DNA from: Takakia lepidozioides
Lineage: Eukaryota > Streptophyta > Takakiopsida > Takakiales > Takakiaceae
DNA length: 64,000 nt
Direction of reading: 5' to 3'
Assembly: GCA_030704615.1 (NCBI GenBank)
Contig: CM060731.1
Span: forward strand, 10,788,001 to 10,852,000
Positions 1 to 11,495 of this stretch are shown piece by piece. A program made the translations under genes and the position numbers. A model generated the notes under the pieces. The model was not told the DNA's origin and searched no databases. It saw only the letters and a program-made list of their open reading frames with translations. The stretch's first letter is position 1. Each line of letters starts with the position of its first letter.

Positions 1-1656
1 CCACTCCCTTGCTGACAGAAGGTTTATTCGCCCTCCCACGGATTTGGAGTTTCCACACTGTAAGACCTCGCCACCATCCCCACATGGCAGCGTGACTACT
101 CTCTTGCGGCCATCTATGACCGCTCCGGATTTGCTCCCAATGAGATCTATTCATCGATCTGGCAGATGGTGAAGTTTCTCACGTCCCTCCAACTCCCCAG
201 TTGAAGAGGAAATCAAATCGCCAACCTTGTCGCCAACTGTGGTTTCCTTTGCAGAACGCACCTCAATAGAGGCCCCAGTCACTTGGTGGGAGTCCCAGCT
301 TTTGTGCGTTGCCGGTGTCGGAAGGAGTGCGACGCTCCTGTGTCCACCAACAACGACACATTTTCCAGATTTATCCAATCCATGAACACTAACTGACTCC
401 CTTTTCGTAAGGCGCCAGTTTCCTGATACAACTCACAAGAAAATTGCCTACATTGCAAGTCCTGGCGACCACCGCTTCCACCAAGCGACTGATGGTATCT
501 TCCGAAGCTCCGTGGTCGCCCGAGTCATGTTCAATTGCCGGGGCTTCGTGCACTTCTTGGCCATGGCCCGGTCTCCCCGCAATTGAAACACACTCCATCA
601 AAGGTCGCCTTCTGTCCGCCATAAGCCGCTCCACCCGCTTTTCTTTCGGAGCAACGAGTTGCCGCCTGACGTGTGAAGGCCCTCCCTTCGATTTCCACGT
701 GCAATTATCGCCGCATGGCCTTTCCCACTTCTTTCCGGTCGGAATGAGTCACTTCCCGCCGATCTTCTTGTGGTCAGCTCCGTACGGCCGTGTCTTTCAC
801 CCCTAGGGACATCCGAGAAACATTCAGCCCTCTCAATTGCCTCGTTCAAAGTCTTGGGTGGCTTCTTCCTCCGCCTGTCCCATGGGTCCAGTCCCCACAA
901 AGTTGAAGACCCTTTCTTTCTGTTTCTGCCATGTCCGCGATTTCGAGCAACAGCACATTGAAAGCCTGGACGTACCCCTAATGTCATCTGTTTGCTTCAA
1001 ATTCCTCATCTTGTCCCGGCAAAGTAGCCAGGACGCGTTGAGGGGCACAAACTGTCTCTTCAACAATTCCTTGAACCCACCCATTTCAAGGTTTCCGGAC
1101 TTAGACCTCGTCGTGAAGGCGTTTCTTTCTGCCACCATTGTTGAGCATAGCCCTTAAATAGGTGGGAGCCACTTCCACGCGATCCTCGTCACTCAACCTT
1201 GGCCGCCCGGAAGTACTGCTCCAGCTCCAAGAGCCAGGTGTGAGTGCCTTCCGATTTCGGACGCCCTCGAAGGTGCCGGGTTCTTAGGCTTCACCTTAAA
1301 CTTTGCCTTAGTGGAAGTGGCATTAGCCCTTCAACACGTCCTTCAACGTCCCCCCAAACTGCGCCAACAACCCTTCCCAAAAGGCTGCCGGCATGGGAGG
1401 CATCTCTTGGTTTGTCGGAGCTCTCAAGGATCCTCGGGCTCCGACTCCTCGGATTCCTCCCGCTCTTGGGCGGCCTCGTTTTCGGAAACATGCATCGCTT
1501 CCTCAAACGGCCGCCTCGGTGACACGCCGCCCCCATCGAGCTCAACCGGGATCATCATCTTTTGGGCCGTTCCGCTTTCGCTTCGGCTTGCCCGACCCCA
1601 TGATGAGGCCAATCCCAAGGACGATCGCGTACTGAACTCTAAGCTCTGATACCAAG
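1..1656 (-). mobile_element. Ty3/gypsy-like LTR retrotransposon, gag region (degraded, truncated by window edge)
   Basis: Read on the minus strand from the primer-binding site at 1643-1654 toward position 1. The stretch at about 1138-833 has the pattern of plant Ty3/gypsy capsid (gag): 'NLKQTDDIRG', then 'KERVFNF', and, in another frame, 'TLNEAIERAECF' near 870-830. The capsid signal jumps between frames, so the frame is broken at least once near 850-960. The segment at 1545-1300 is acidic, with Glu/Ser runs such as 'EREESEESEPEDP', and is probably the N-terminal part. Minus-strand reading at 634-151 is open but not recognisable. No clear CCHC knuckle, protease or polymerase is visible; pol would lie beyond the left edge. 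The family call rests on the gag pattern plus the adjacent LTR and PBS. This is an old, non-functional copy or the edge of one. Confidence 0.7.
1643..1654 (-). other. Primer-binding site complementary to initiator tRNA-Met
   Basis: Minus strand reads TGGTATCAGAGC, the standard plant LTR-retrotransposon primer site, two bases inside the LTR end at 1657. Confidence 0.85.
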
Positions 1657-2378
1657 TGTCGCGCACCTCACTTCGGTAAACTCCCCTTCAAGTCATAGTT
1701 ACTCGCTTTGATGCCGCACCTGACTCCCAACCTGGCCGCCGGGCAACTTGGAGCTTCGGCTGCTCACCGGGACATAACGGTCCCCTTTCGCTTCCCTCTA
1801 AAACCCTCCACCTAATTGGGACTAGGAGAATTCCCTTTGGTAGATGGCAGTCCGGAATAGCTCCCCACTCTTTGGTCGCTTTCCGGCTCGCTCGCTTACT
1901 CACTAGTTTTTGGTCACCAACGGGCTTGCACCGTTCTCGGGGTTACTACTCCCTATATATACTTCTGTAGCTGTCCGCGGGGGTTTCACAACCAGCCATG
2001 CCATTTTATGGCGAACCACCACGAAGACCCTCGATTCCCAGTGGTGAGTCGCGGTGAGTCTTGGCCCGCTCACCACGGCCCTATGGACCGTGATGAGTCC
2101 CAAGACTCCCCACGACTCCCACCACGAGGTCTCCGCCCCCATGGTGAGTCCTATGCCACCCCCACTAAGTCCCACTAAGCTACCACCACCCCTTGTGGAG
2201 CCACCCCCACCGCAACCCGGTGTGCGGGCTCCACCTAGTGAGCGCCTCCGCTTCCCTGAGTGCCTTGGGCACTCAAGGGTGCCTCAGCCCCCCATACCTA
2301 TCGCTGCCGCTGCCCCCACCACAGGGGCAGCCCCTCATGTATCCCGACCCCCTGCCCTCAAGGCAAAGGGCCGCGACA
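1657..2378 (-). repeat. LTR of the minus-strand retrotransposon (5' LTR)
   Basis: The segment starts TGTCGCG at 1657-1663 and ends with its exact inverse CGCGACA at 2372-2378, the short inverted ends expected of an LTR (TG...CA). The PBS lies two bases inside. Length is 722 bp. The inner part near 2040-2170 is rich in GTGAGTC/GACTCAC-type short direct and inverted motifs. The second LTR is not in the window, so identity between LTRs and insertion age cannot be judged. Confidence 0.75.
1953..1962 (-). promoter_or_regulatory. TATA box of the LTR promoter
   Basis: Minus strand reads GTATATATAGGG inside the LTR, about 300 bp from the PBS. That is a plausible U3/R position for the element's own promoter. 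The start site is not determined. Confidence 0.5.
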
Positions 2379-2510
2379 GTTTCCCAATGCGAAACCCACC
2401 GCTACATAGGTTTGTGCCCATGTCACCAAGTACCAGTAAGGGTTTCTCAATGCGAAACGCACCGCTCCATAGGTTTGTGCCCATATCACCGAGTCTTTCT
2501 CAATGCGAAA
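2379..2510. repeat. Tandem repeat abutting the LTR (about 60-bp units)
   Basis: Units begin GTTTCCCAATGCGAAAC, then GTTTCTCAATGCGAAAC, then TTTCTCAATGCGAAAT. The first two share the following CACCGCT(A/C)CATAGGTTTGTGCCCAT. The core GTTTC...GAAAC is itself an inverted repeat. The array starts exactly where the LTR ends. Confidence 0.75.
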
Positions 2511-3293
2511 TTTGTAGTTGTCGCTATAAGTTTAGGGTTTCTGGCTACATTACTGAAGTTTTCGCCTCGCTGAATTGGTGCAGATGTACCGTATATATGC
2601 ACTCATCCTCTATACCCGCTTATGGTTTTTTCCGTTTTGCAAACATATAACTCCTATGACCGAGGTTAAAAAAAACATAAAACTCCCATGACTGTAGGTT
2701 GTGCTCACGCGCGGGAGCCTGCGCACTGTGCTCAAGCGATACCAACCCCCTATTACTTGAACTCATCATCCAATAGATAGCCAAGTGCCTAATACCATAA
2801 GTTATTGGTGGTTGAGGCTTCAAAAGACCTCAGAGGTGTGTTGGATGCCATGAAGGTGTCCACCTCCCATTGGAAGGCATAGCTGGTCAAGTGACACCAT
2901 AAAGTACAGTTAAGCCTCTCGATCTTTTTTGAACTCATCCTGTATCCCGGACACAATGGGGGATAGATGCCAGGAAAGGAAAACAAAACACCTTTGTCAG
3001 CTCTCTAGTATGTCATCAATCGACATGCCTTAGACAACTCGACTAGACTTCTTCACAACTCAAGCATTATACTCTTCTGTGTTTTGGATTGAGCCATTTT
3101 GAGCTGCTTCGTCATGTTGCCTCCCCCCTCTTCCCTTCCGTATGCTCTCTCCAGCGTAAACCTGGTCACAATCGAGTGAAGGCTATGGCAAGTGAAGACG
3201 AGAAACACCTCAGCCTCCAATATCCTTGTATTTACAGTTCAGGTTATTCCCTCTGGAGCTCAAAGGTATCTCAAAATATCCCATTGCAGAGAC
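2511..3293. other. No gene recognised
   Basis: Mixed-composition sequence with short open frames on both strands that have no consistent coding pattern or splice context. It lies just beyond the downstream copy of the terminal exon at 3294-3455. Confidence 0.5.
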
Positions 3294-3455
3294 TCAATAA
3301 GCCGAAATTGAGACTTCTTGGGGCCCCATACCTTGTACCACAACATCAAGATCACTCACAATCCACTCAGCTGTTTGAGGAGAATCACTTATATAGACTT
3401 CAGTGCCCACATCTATTGATGGCCATACCCTCTTTGCTGGTGGAGTCTCAGGATC
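3294..3455 (-). pseudogene. Second copy of the terminal exon of the 584-aa secreted-protein gene (alternative last exon or partial duplicate)
   Basis: Minus-strand exon-like stretch of 54 codons including a stop. It follows a good acceptor (TTTTCCTTTGACAG, cut before 3455) in phase 0. It reads 'DPETPPAKRVWPSIDVGTEV' and onward, and aligns over its first 40 residues with the terminal exon at 5951-5802 ('DPGTQPATRVWPSIDVGTEI'). The C-terminal tails then differ in sequence and length. The upstream exon at 7197-6879 ends in phase 0, so either terminal exon can be joined without a frame change. No duplicate of the other exons is visible between 3456 and 5801. It may be an alternatively used last exon, or the remnant of a partial tandem duplication. 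It is open and not visibly damaged. Confidence 0.6.
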
Positions 3456-5801
3456 CTGTCAAAGGAAAATACTCCAGTAAGTACTTGTGTTGGGGTTATG
3501 TGTGCATGAGAAGATGAAAAGAAAGTATTCAGTCCATGGGAGGAAAAGAGAGTTATTCAGTGACCAGTCTCGTGCTTTCTTTGGGAAAGAAAGGAACACT
3601 ATGATTTCCACAGAAAAAATAACAGTAGAAGGGGAGAGGGGGCCTTCTGGTGCCAGTTTCTCTAAGTTGCATGCCAAAGTTGTGTTAGAAAATTTTACTG
3701 TAATAAAGTTTGACATTGGGTGTTTTCCCCCTTTCTTTACGAGAGAGTAATCGCTGTTTTGCACGGTAAAGGGCATAAGCCTCTTCCAACCTCCTTTAGC
3801 CAATTCTGGTTTCAGCCCACAAGACTTGGCACTTTTGAAGACAGCCATCAATAATCCAGTCACAGAGTATTCTAGTGTGCATATATGCATTCGTATTCCA
3901 TCTTTCTAGAGGCCATGAGGTTGATTACAGAACTGCAGCTCTGGCCCTCCAGCTGGAAACAGACAACAAATGCTGCCATGGTCACGTTACCAGTCACAGT
4001 TGAAAAAATAAGAGGGGGGGCTTGGAAACAAAGAAATGCCACATCCATGGCGGCTGGAGACACCACACAAATAGGAGAGTGTGGACCTAGAGGGTCCATG
4101 GAACACATACTAGGACAGAAATGAAATGAAATGGTGCTTTATAACGTCCACGGAAAGCTCATAGAGCTTATGGGACAAAATGGAAAGAAAAACATGAGAG
4201 AAAACAGGAAACCAGACTCAGAGATAAGAACTATTGTTCGAGTGATTGTCTAAGGGTGAATGCCTTGTGCAGGTAAGCTGCCAAGCATTTCTGATCTAGA
4301 TAGTGAAAGACTTCAGTGAGAGATTGGGTTCCACAGAATAGACAAGAAAAAAGAAGAGAAATGGTACTTTATGTAACATCCGTGGGCAGCTCAAAGGGCT
4401 TATGGGACAGGTGGAAGAAGAAACAAGGAAGAGGCAGGGGCCACAAGCAGCCCAAAAGCAACTATAGCTCAAAATAGTCAACGCTTCATGCAGGTAAGCT
4501 GCCAAACAATTCTAAGTAATGGAAGACCTCCGTGAGAGATTGGGTATCCGGAAGAGACAGTTGAAGGGATCTCATGGTGTAAATGGCAGTGAAAGAAGAA
4601 ATATTCCTCGCTTTCAATTTCTGAAAACATAATCAAGTGACAGAAATAGAAGCATCACAAAAATTGGTGAAATTTTGATGCAAGTCTGGAAGAGCTTAAC
4701 TTGAATACTTGATTACTTGTAGCTGTCTGGCAGGTGTAAAACACTGAGAGAGGAGCTCACGTAAAGGGATAACATATTTTCTCCACAACTGCCTGAAAGC
4801 TGAAAGGATTGATGAAGGCACTAACGAGGACTTTCGTAGATAAAGAAGCGAAACTAAAACTAAGGTTTCAGAAACTTGTGTGCCAAACGGAAGCCCGCAG
4901 AAGGACAAGGATACAATGTACAATTAGATCATTACTGCTTCCAGTGAGAAATAAATTGAGCGCGAAATGTCAATGAACCAAAAAGCCTAACTTAATGGTC
5001 GAGGGAATCCAAAAGGATGACCACAGTAACAGCTTAACCAATGCTAAGGCTATTGCGCCCAATCAAGGACCAAGAAGGTACTTATGCACGCCATTCATGA
5101 GAGGATAGGAGAGAACTCCCAAGATATAAACTGCTGTCAAAAGTAGCTTGATATTCAGCAACGTACAAAGCGTGGGACTCTTGCCCTGGTCAAACTTGGT
5201 TGATACAAAGGTCATGATCATAAAAGGTAGAACAACTTTCACTACTATCTAGGCTTTGCTCCAAGGGCCTCTAATTTTTCAAGGATGCTCTGGACAACCA
5301 CCATGATTTGGTGGAAAATAACGTATTGTAATTGTAACAGAGAATTTGGTAAGCAGTGACCCTGACATTAACCTAACTTTCAATATAAGAAATCCTGTTT
5401 CTCAAAGAGATAAAACCCTTGGAATGGATAGTGGAGAAGGCTGGAAATAATAACAGCAGGGAGAGAGCTAAGGCTAGCACCTGAGTCTCTGGGTACCCTA
5501 GAGTGGGTATGCAGCCCATGAGTAAGCATCAATTGGAAGACAACAATAGGGTTGGTGTGAACCCTTGAATACATACTCAGACTTGAAACTTGAAAGGAAG
5601 ATCGCAGCACTGGCACCTGGAATTCAAAGGGAGGAAAGGAGAGAATCCCCTAGCTTTTGCAGAGTGAGGGGACCTTAAATGTCCCGAACAATGACCTCAT
5701 ATGTAGCTGCCCTCCCAGAGACAATTCAAGAGTCACAACCAACTGGCTACCAATCCCAGTAGGCAGACAAAGACTCCACTACCCTGGAAGGACACTGCTA
5801 A
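3456..5801. other. Intron or 3' flank between the two terminal-exon copies
   Basis: Apart from the tandem duplication at 4127-4544 I see no exon. It is purine-rich on the plus strand, with many short GAAAGA/GGAAGAAG tracts. If the distal exon at 3294-3455 is used, this is part of a 3.4-kb final intron. Confidence 0.45.
4127..4544. repeat. Direct tandem duplication, about 215-230 bp per unit
   Basis: Unit 1 runs from 'GAAATGGTGCTTTATAACGT' (4127) to 'GTGAGAGATTGGG' (4316-4328). Unit 2 runs from 'GAAATGGTACTTTATGTAAC' (4358) to the same GTGAGAGATTGGG at 4532-4544. Both contain GCAGGTAAGCTGCCAA. The units are diverged by substitutions and small indels. They sit between the two terminal-exon copies. 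Confidence 0.75.
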
Positions 5802-8800
5802 CTATGCTCCATTTGCAACCAGTGAGCTTGGAATAAGAACATCAAAATCAGCGACCGTCCACTCGGCTGTTTGGGAGTGACTATCAATGTAGATCTCTGT
5901 GCCTACATCTATTGATGGCCACACCCGGGTAGCCGGTTGCGTCCCAGGGTCCTGCGATGTGAATTCAGCAGGAGATGAATGAGATGCTTGGCTATCACAA
6001 TTGATTGACACCTATTCCAAAGTGTCACGCCAATGTTACAATGAATATCCAGACACAAGAATGCTAGCAACGAATGAGAGGGAGTGAGGAGATTTTGAAG
6101 GAGAAAAAATAATGATTGATACACACATTCTACCTTAGCTCTTCCTCTTCCTTCCCCCATTGTCTCCTTCCTTCTATTTACAGCATGGCATACACCAATT
6201 AAAACAGCCAGATACTGAGATGCCAGCAATTGACTGTAGCCACATTCACAAAAGAAAAGGAGAAGCAAAAGCAAGACAATCTTACGTCCAGTAGAGACAG
6301 AATGTACTCATAAGACGTTTGCCACAGCCCAAGGACAGAGAGAGAGAGAAAGAGCGATGATCTTCTCATCAGACCCTGCTAGCTTATAGACTTGCTGCCA
6401 TGTATGCAACGACAGAATGGGGGTCACTATCATCACAGAAGGCTTGCTCCAAAGGTAGTCCGTATCTCTTAAGAGTAAGTTGCTTCCGACATTTCAGGAT
6501 TTTCTCGAGAAAGATCCATGCATTGGATTGAATGAAGCAAATTTATTCCTTCCCAAGGCAGCGGAGTGGGACTGTAGGACACATTGGAACTAGGAGAGAA
6601 GGAGACGAAATATGATATATCCACGAGGGCCATGGGATACAACAAACAAAGAAGGTGCAAATGAAGGAACCAAAGGTACTATCGTGCTATGTCTTAGAGT
6701 GTGTGTATGTGTATGAGAGAGAGAGGAAAAAGAATAGGGAAAGACATTATAACATCTACTAAAAAAAAATTCATTACATCCACATGAGGCACAAAGGGCC
6801 CACAGAACGAATATAAGTAGAATGACACAGTAGAACCACATAAAGCAAACAGTAGAACCAGGAACAGAGAGAGAGAACCTGATAGAAGTAGAGACGGTTC
6901 GAAAGGGCTCCCACATCAAGCACCCATGTCCTGGAGTCACCAACCCATCCGTCCCCTTTCTTGGCAGGATAACCATGGACAGCCCACTCAGGATGCGGAA
7001 GCAATTGCACCAGCTCTTGAGCCTGAGGATTGCTGTAAGGGTCACACATATAGCTTGGTTTCTCTGCATAGGCTGCATTTGGTGGTGTACAGTAGAGATG
7101 GTAGGCTGAATAGGGGAAATTTTCCGTGTCATTGCGATAGATCTTTGTCCCATTGATGGAGATGTGGTAGGGTGGGCACTGAACAAGGGCAGTAGACCTG
7201 CATCATTCAAAAGTAAGGTGTTGGGATTATTACACAACAATGTAAGTCCTGAAAGATTTTCTTGAGCAAGTATTTATGGTTGAGCCTTATCTCTTCCATT
7301 TCCAGTACAACAACTATTCCAATACTTGAGATGAACAAGTGTGGCAGGAATGTCCAAAGACAGACAGACAGACAGGGCCCAAAGGGGCCAAAGAACAAAA
7401 GTGGAACAACAAAGAACCACAGAGATAGAGAGAGATTTGAGGGGGAGAGTTCTGACCTGCACCAGTTGGGTGTGTCTGGGTTGATGATCATTTCAACATA
7501 CCGTGTGACATCAGTATCAACACTACCATTACATGGTTCTCCAGTGTTCTTCCAGCAACCCCCTATGTCAATCAGATAGAATTGACTCTGAGGACCCCCT
7601 CCTTGAATCACATCCAGTGTAACAACAACTGTGAAATTGGGAGACACTGGCACCTGAGAATACGACAGAGTAGGAGGATTAAAAACTTTGCACTCCTCCT
7701 CACCCTCCATCACCTTACATGGGACACTTTCTTTGATCCTCTTCAACTACGGCTGTAATTGGTGCAAGGTCGGGAAGTGAATGAAATCAAAATCTCTTTG
7801 GCCATGTGTCGGATGTGGAAAAAGGAGTGAGAGAAAGAGAGAATATTACATATGAGGGCATGGGTAAAAACTCATTGGCCGACCAACCCCATTTCAGACT
7901 TCTGCAAAATCCAATATCTATTACATTGGAGATCAGACGTAATGGATCAAGGTGCAAAACATGTGGTGACATGATCATCTTGTATACAAAATGACTCCTC
8001 CATATTACATTAGAACAGCAAACTTTGGAGATTAACCAAAATAAACAGTGAAGTTCTTATGCACCCACCTGTTTCATCATGCCGCGTGTATCCCATGGAT
8101 AACCACCGGACACACCTTTGGTTGTGTCCGCCCTAAGGTAGAGCATAAGCCACGGATACTTTGGAGAAACTGTGAGCTGGTGTCGAAAAATCCAGCTACC
8201 AGAAGTTGCATTCTTCTGCCATGAAACTGAAAAGTAGGATATGTTACTGGAACCAGATGAAAACTCAGTTGTGTTCATGTCATAGGTCCCATAGAAACTT
8301 CCTGAAAGTGATCCCTGTGATGCTGAGGTTATATTCCCAACCGACGAAAAACTAGATCCTGTGGATGTTGACCAATTGTGGTAGACCAAAGGCTGATTCA
8401 TGCAACCCACACCAAAGCATGGAAACGCTGCTTTTCTGTTTCTTCCATATACACTACTCTCTGTCCTGTTGTTTTGAGTAAATTTTACGGACTTTGAGGC
8501 AAAAGATTTGCATAGGCCCGATGTCGCATCGAAGTTCCCATTCTTTAGCATAATCATCCAAAAATGCCAGGGCTTGGTCTCATTATTCCCTTCACAAAGT
8601 GATGCCAGATACTTCTCCTTCTCAACAGCATAGAGATCCGGATCATCAGAAGCCATGAAGGAGCCTGTTGGGAAGACATTTGCAGTCTGCAACTGGTTGT
8701 CTGCATCCTTCACCCTTCTTACCGCAGTACAGGTCTCAACGTGGTTCACTGAACAAATTGGACGACAACCAAAATTAGGCTCCTTTGGGTGACCAAGGAG

Positions 8801-9322
8801 GGTGAATTAGGCAAATTTGGTCTGATTACAGCTGACCTCCTAGGAATTTGCTTAATCTTCAACTGTCCAATAGAAGGAGGCCCATGTATCCACCTATCTT
8901 CTATCAGTAGAAAAGAAAATTATCTCTGGAGCAGCCATTCAACAAATGTCATCAGCCAACGAACTCCAACAAGAAGGACCGCATCAGACGTTGGGTAAGA
9001 GCTTGCCATCAGATGGGTCGTCACACTGTTGGTCGGTACAATCGGCCCACCGGGGACTGGGTTGTAAGGTCTGTGGTCCAGCGCGGTTGCAAAAATTCCA
9101 TCCCTCCACCGCCACTCTCACCTTCTGACTTTTCATTCCCGGATCTCCTAAAATGCTTGATGTGTGAGTCTTGTTGATGGATAGAAAATTTTCTTCTTGC
9201 AGCACGAAGTCCGTAAAACTATAAGCTTGGGTAACAGAAGACCGCAGGAGACATAACAGTGAGACGATGGAGTATGAAAAGAGCATAGTCCAGTCCAGGA
9301 GATGAGATCTCGTGACCGCCAT
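5802..9322 (-). CDS. Intact five-exon gene for a 584-aa secreted plant protein of unknown function (DUF7705-like)
   Basis: Exons, minus strand: 9322-9007, 8748-8069, 7746-7457, 7197-6879 and 5951-5802. They total 1755 nt, and every junction keeps frame (phases 1, 0, 2, 0). The start ATG gives a hydrophobic leader ('MLFSYSIVSLLCLLRSSVTQ' from about residue 13), so secretion is likely. Landmarks in order: 'GDPGMKSQKVRVAVEGWNFC' near residue 60, 'VKDADNQL', 'DDPDLYAVEKEKYLASLC', 'KPWHFWMIMLKNGNFD', several N-glycosylation sequons, 'LIDIGGCWKNTGEPCNGSVD', 'GWVGDSRTWVLDVGALSNRL' and C-terminal 'RVWPSIDVGTE'. From memory this resembles the plant family listed as DUF7705; the name is uncertain and no function is known. 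Introns are GT-AG except intron 1, where only a GC donor (GATG|GCAAGC) keeps frame. The whole coding frame is undamaged, so it is probably functional. A second last exon lies at 3294-3455. Confidence 0.85.
6012..6878 (-). other. Last intron of the 584-aa gene
   Basis: Part of the intron between the exons ending at 6879 (donor CAG|GTTCTC) and starting at 5951 (acceptor ACATCGCAG). It contains GA-rich tracts near 6340-6355 and 6700-6726 and no further exon that I can support. Confidence 0.6.
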
Positions 9323-9603
9323 TCTTGCTCTTGTGTGTGGCCCTCCAGTTTGGCTATGAGCGCCTCCGTATGGTGCGGCAGCCTATTTGCTGACTACCTG
9401 CGTCCTGCCTGCCTTTCCCAAAACAGTTCGCATTATTCAGATGTTGTACTAGAGACCCGACACCGAGTGTCCTTCACGAGAGTGAAAGGATTCAGCTCGG
9501 GCACAACTTCACAAGTTACGAATCAATTCAAACTGTAAAGGAACCACCTCTCTGCTGCACCTCGTGTGCGACCAAATGCGACAGAGACAGGAATGTTGAG
9601 TAG

Positions 9604-9621
9604 CCTCTCTCTCTCTCTTAC
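9604..9621 (-). promoter_or_regulatory. (GA)n tract upstream of the 584-aa gene
   Basis: The minus strand carries a GAGAGAGAGAG run about 290 bp 5' of the start codon. Such pyrimidine/purine runs are common in plant 5' leaders and core promoters. No convincing TATA box was found, so the role is an inference. Confidence 0.3.
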
Positions 9622-11301
9622 ATACACACACGAACACACATCCCCAGCCTCATCTCTGCTGTCTGAGTCATCAAACAACTCTTCCACTTAATGCATGTAG
9701 ATGAACTGGGTGCATCCCATTTTAATGCAGCTGAGTCATGTTTCCAACAATACCGTATAGGAAGTAGAGTGTAGGATCACCAGCATCCAATGCTCCACTC
9801 TTTTGTATTCATACAGTGCATACCTACTTCAATACAACGACCAGAACTTGATAAAACTTGACTCATACCTCTTCCTCCCTGCATCTCCTACACCCATCTC
9901 TTGTCAAAAACAGCAGCCGGGTAGCAGGCACACTATCCGCAACCGAGCCTCTGCATCTCACAACTAGGAAGTGCGGGTCTTAAATTGCACCCCCCCTTCC
10001 TCCTCCTCCCTGGACATTCAAATGCCAAGGGGGGCGGGGGGGCGTGGAATCCATGCATGACCACCATGCACCGGCCATTATCCAAAGCAAGTAAATGACA
10101 GTTGCATTACCCATGGGTTAAGGAAACACGAACACAAGGGTGATTAGGTTATCCGCCATAGCTGCAGCTGGCCACCATCAACACAATGTTAACGCGGTGC
10201 CAGAATACAAGCATGCCACCACGAATGCTGTGCGTGAATGAACCGGCTCAGCTCTGCCCACACTCCCACTGTCAGGAATCTCTCCGAATATTCCTTGGAG
10301 CGGGTATAACGGCAAACGGTCGGTGTGTCCCTTTAGGACTTAAATGGTCTCACCAGTCACACCCGGCGGCACCTCCATCCTTAAACACATGGGTAGTGCC
10401 AGATCTAAGCCTGATTTTCCCATCCCAATGCCCGTGCTTTGATATGATGTTGTGAATGTTATGATTTGTTTATGCAACAGTTCCATATGGTTAGAAAGCC
10501 TCGTCCCCCGCTGATGATGGGCGTGCAGATTGATGCAAAAGAATAGTCATGGGACTTGTTCTTTCAATATGCTGCCAAAAGAGCCTACTGCATTACCTCA
10601 GCATCTATACACGAAACGGGATAACGGCAGAGGGGATGTGACCTCAATGGTGATTAAAACTGGGGAGCAATATGGTCTGGAACAAACCGGGACCACCTAA
10701 AGAAAGTGCATTCCTAATTTGGGCAAACTGCCAACAGGATCCTGAAAGCATGTTGTAACATAGGCATGGCACAAACTTTGGAGCGCTGCGTTCTAGGTAC
10801 CTTGAACATCAGTCTGACTTTTTCAAGTGCCTCTACCAGGAATCAAGGGCCGCTATCTTCGAATAAGCTGAGCACTGCGAGAACTTAACTACAAGAGTAA
10901 GAATAAATTAACTGTCAACCCATGTCCTATCTTTGAATCTCTGCGAAATAGCACGGTCCTCCGGAATCTCGCGTGTGGTCGCTCTCAAGAACTACACTGA
11001 CCACTTCAATGCTAGTAGTTCCTGTTAAATTCTATGAGATGCAAATTGTGGGTAGAAGGGTAAAGCTTGGGAAAAGCCCGATCTATAGACATCGGAAGGA
11101 ATGTAACGCTTCAAGAGCACCGGATCCATAGCAGATTCCAAACTACATACTCTGGGGCGCCAAGGGATGTTCTGATGGAGCGCATCATCAAACGATTGCA
11201 GCTGGACAGCGCAGCCTCCGCCTCACTCCCAAGGCCACAACTCGACACTGGCGGCCCCACTCGAACTAGGCACCACAAAAAACAAAGGGAAGTTTTGTTG
11301 G
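9622..11301. other. No gene recognised
   Basis: Gene-poor stretch. A C-run at about 9989-9997 faces a G-run at 10029-10040 (GGGGGGCGGGGGGG). The 89-codon open frame at 10186-10455 shows no family pattern and lacks support. Confidence 0.45.
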
Positions 11302-11495
11302 CTCTCTTGTAGAGAGAGACATGCAAGTCAATGGAGAAAATGTGGTCAAAGTACCTTACACCGTGTCAAGGCGCTGATTGGTGTGTTGTGCTGAGTCATG
11401 CTCCCTAGTCCTACCTTCCTCTTATGTTGTGCCAAAGCAACGCAAAGCAAAGCAAGAGAGCCAGTTGCCATTTGAGGCTTGTTTAAGAATAAACT
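11302..11495. repeat. Dispersed repeat, copy 1 (copy 2 at 40661-40840)
   Basis: Shares with 40661-40840 an ordered set of blocks: CTCTCTTGT, AGTCAAT, AAATGTGGTCAAAG, ACCTTA, TGTTGTGCTGAGTCATG, TTATGTT and AAAGCAAGAGAGCC. The two are co-linear with small indels. No open reading frame or tRNA-like promoter is seen, so the element type is unknown. Confidence 0.7.

Noticed and set aside
598-987. 129-codon minus-strand frame read as a separate protein
   Set aside because: It is a second frame of the broken gag region, not an independent gene.
2528-2540. TTTAGGGTTT, plant telomere-like motif
   Set aside because: A single copy only; no array.
6590-7240. 216-codon minus-strand frame
   Set aside because: Out-of-frame reading across exon 4 and the adjoining intron of the 584-aa gene.
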